Shown piece by piece: positions 42,469 to 42,824 of a stretch of DNA of 42,824 nucleotides (the first letter of the stretch is position 1; every line of letters begins with the position of its first letter). This DNA comes from Microthrixaceae bacterium. GTDB taxonomy: Bacteria > Actinomycetota > Acidimicrobiia > Acidimicrobiales > Acidimicrobilacustridaceae. Under the pieces are notes generated by a model. The model was not told the DNA's origin. It did no database searches and saw nothing but the letters and a program-made list of their open reading frames with translations. The stretch lies in the NCBI GenBank assembly GCA_947449015.1, contig CANFQA010000021.1:1-42824 (forward strand), in the 5' to 3' direction. Made by a program: the position numbers and the translations under genes.

Positions 42469-42824
42469 CTAGCCGAGGCGTCCGTAGCCCGATGGGGTTT
42501 TCCACCATCCGGCAAGGTTGGTGACCGCGACGCCGTGTTCGGCACCGAACGCATGCACCAGCTGATTCCCGCCCATGTAGATGGCCACATGCTCGGAGCC
42601 ACCGGCTCCCCAGAACACAAGGTCGCCGGGCTGGAGTTGCGAGGCGGAGATTCTGGTGGTCATGGCATACATGGCACCGCTGTAGTGCGGCAGCGAAACG
42701 CCCACTCGGCTGTACGCCCAAGCCACCAGCCCTGAACAGTCATAGGAACTGGGTCCGGACGCTCCCCACACATAAGGAGCACCGACCTGGCTGACTGCCT
42801 GCGCAATGGCACCAGCAGCACCGG
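42469..42824 (-). CDS. NlpC/P60 cysteine peptidase domain, C-terminal part (partial)
   Basis: Reading inward from the window edge there are about 117 residues to the stop at 42469. APYVWGASGPSSYDCSGLVAWAY contains the catalytic Cys, and SEHVAIYMGG the catalytic His. QLQPGDLVFWG and a short C-terminus complete the domain. Such enzymes cleave peptide stems of peptidoglycan. The N-terminal part lies outside the window. It is convergent with dnaB, 25 bases apart. It could be the catalytic half of a protein like the one cut at position 1. Confidence 0.9.
   Translation of the reverse strand, partial: GAAGAIAQAVSQVGAPYVWGASGPSSYDCSGLVAWAYSRVGVSLPHYSGAMYAMTTRISASQLQPGDLVFWGAGGSEHVAIYMGGNQLVHAFGAEHGVAVTNLAGWWKTPSGYGRLG

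Overview
The window is a GC-rich chromosomal segment around the replication origin of an actinobacterium, most likely of the class Acidimicrobiia. The evidence is the gene order (rsmG-parA-parB, jag-yidC-yidD-rnpA-rpmH, dnaA-dnaN-recF-dciA-gyrB-gyrA-DUF3566-tRNA-Ile) and actinobacterial families such as DUF5318, DUF6049 and DUF3566. Frequent GTG starts and TAnnnT boxes placed a few bases before start codons also fit. No phage, IS element or CRISPR array is visible.

Layout. 1-797: N-terminal half of an exported coiled-coil/NlpC-P60-type hydrolase, behind a leader that resembles a c-di-AMP riboswitch. 974-3731: nitroreductase with an in-frame heptad repeat, two paralogous membrane proteins, and an inositol-monophosphatase/HisN-like enzyme. 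3740-7183: copper cluster (CopC-CopD fusion, YcnI-like protein, membrane protein). 7190-9525 (minus): WhiG/FliA-type sigma factor, NAD-binding enzyme, a 45-residue membrane protein and tRNA-Ile. 9590-17700 (minus): DUF3566, TadG-like protein, gyrA, gyrB, dciA, recF, dnaN. 17701-18025: oriC, with DnaA boxes, a DnaA-trio-like element and 12-bp tandem repeats. 18026-19483 (minus): dnaA. 19765-25186 (plus): rnpA with rpmH nested inside it, yidD, yidC, jag, rsmG, two parS sites, parA, parB. 25337-32341 (minus): trxA, trxB, small membrane protein, Ser/Thr kinase with a discoidin-like C-terminus, DegV, DUF6049 protein, GNAT. 32518-42443: pcnA, a methyltransferase (minus), DUF5318, PBP1-type ponA, panB, DUF192 lipoprotein, rpsF-ssb-rpsR-rplI, and dnaB behind a cluster of DnaA-box-like sites. 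42469-42824 (minus): C-terminal NlpC/P60 domain, cut by the window end.

Together the genes cover origin firing (dnaA, oriC, dnaN, dnaB, dciA), supercoiling (gyrAB), origin segregation (parABS), RNase P and tRNA 3'-end maturation (rnpA, pcnA), membrane insertion (yidC, yidD), thiol redox balance (trxAB) and wall synthesis or hydrolysis (ponA, NlpC/P60).

The most unusual points are: rpmH lying entirely inside rnpA in another frame, as in Thermus; a ribosomal protein S18 with a long RGD-repeat and acidic tail; a small-protein start codon two bases after a tRNA; a catalytically intact kinase at the murJ/mviN locus without murJ; and clustered DnaA-like boxes before dnaB.
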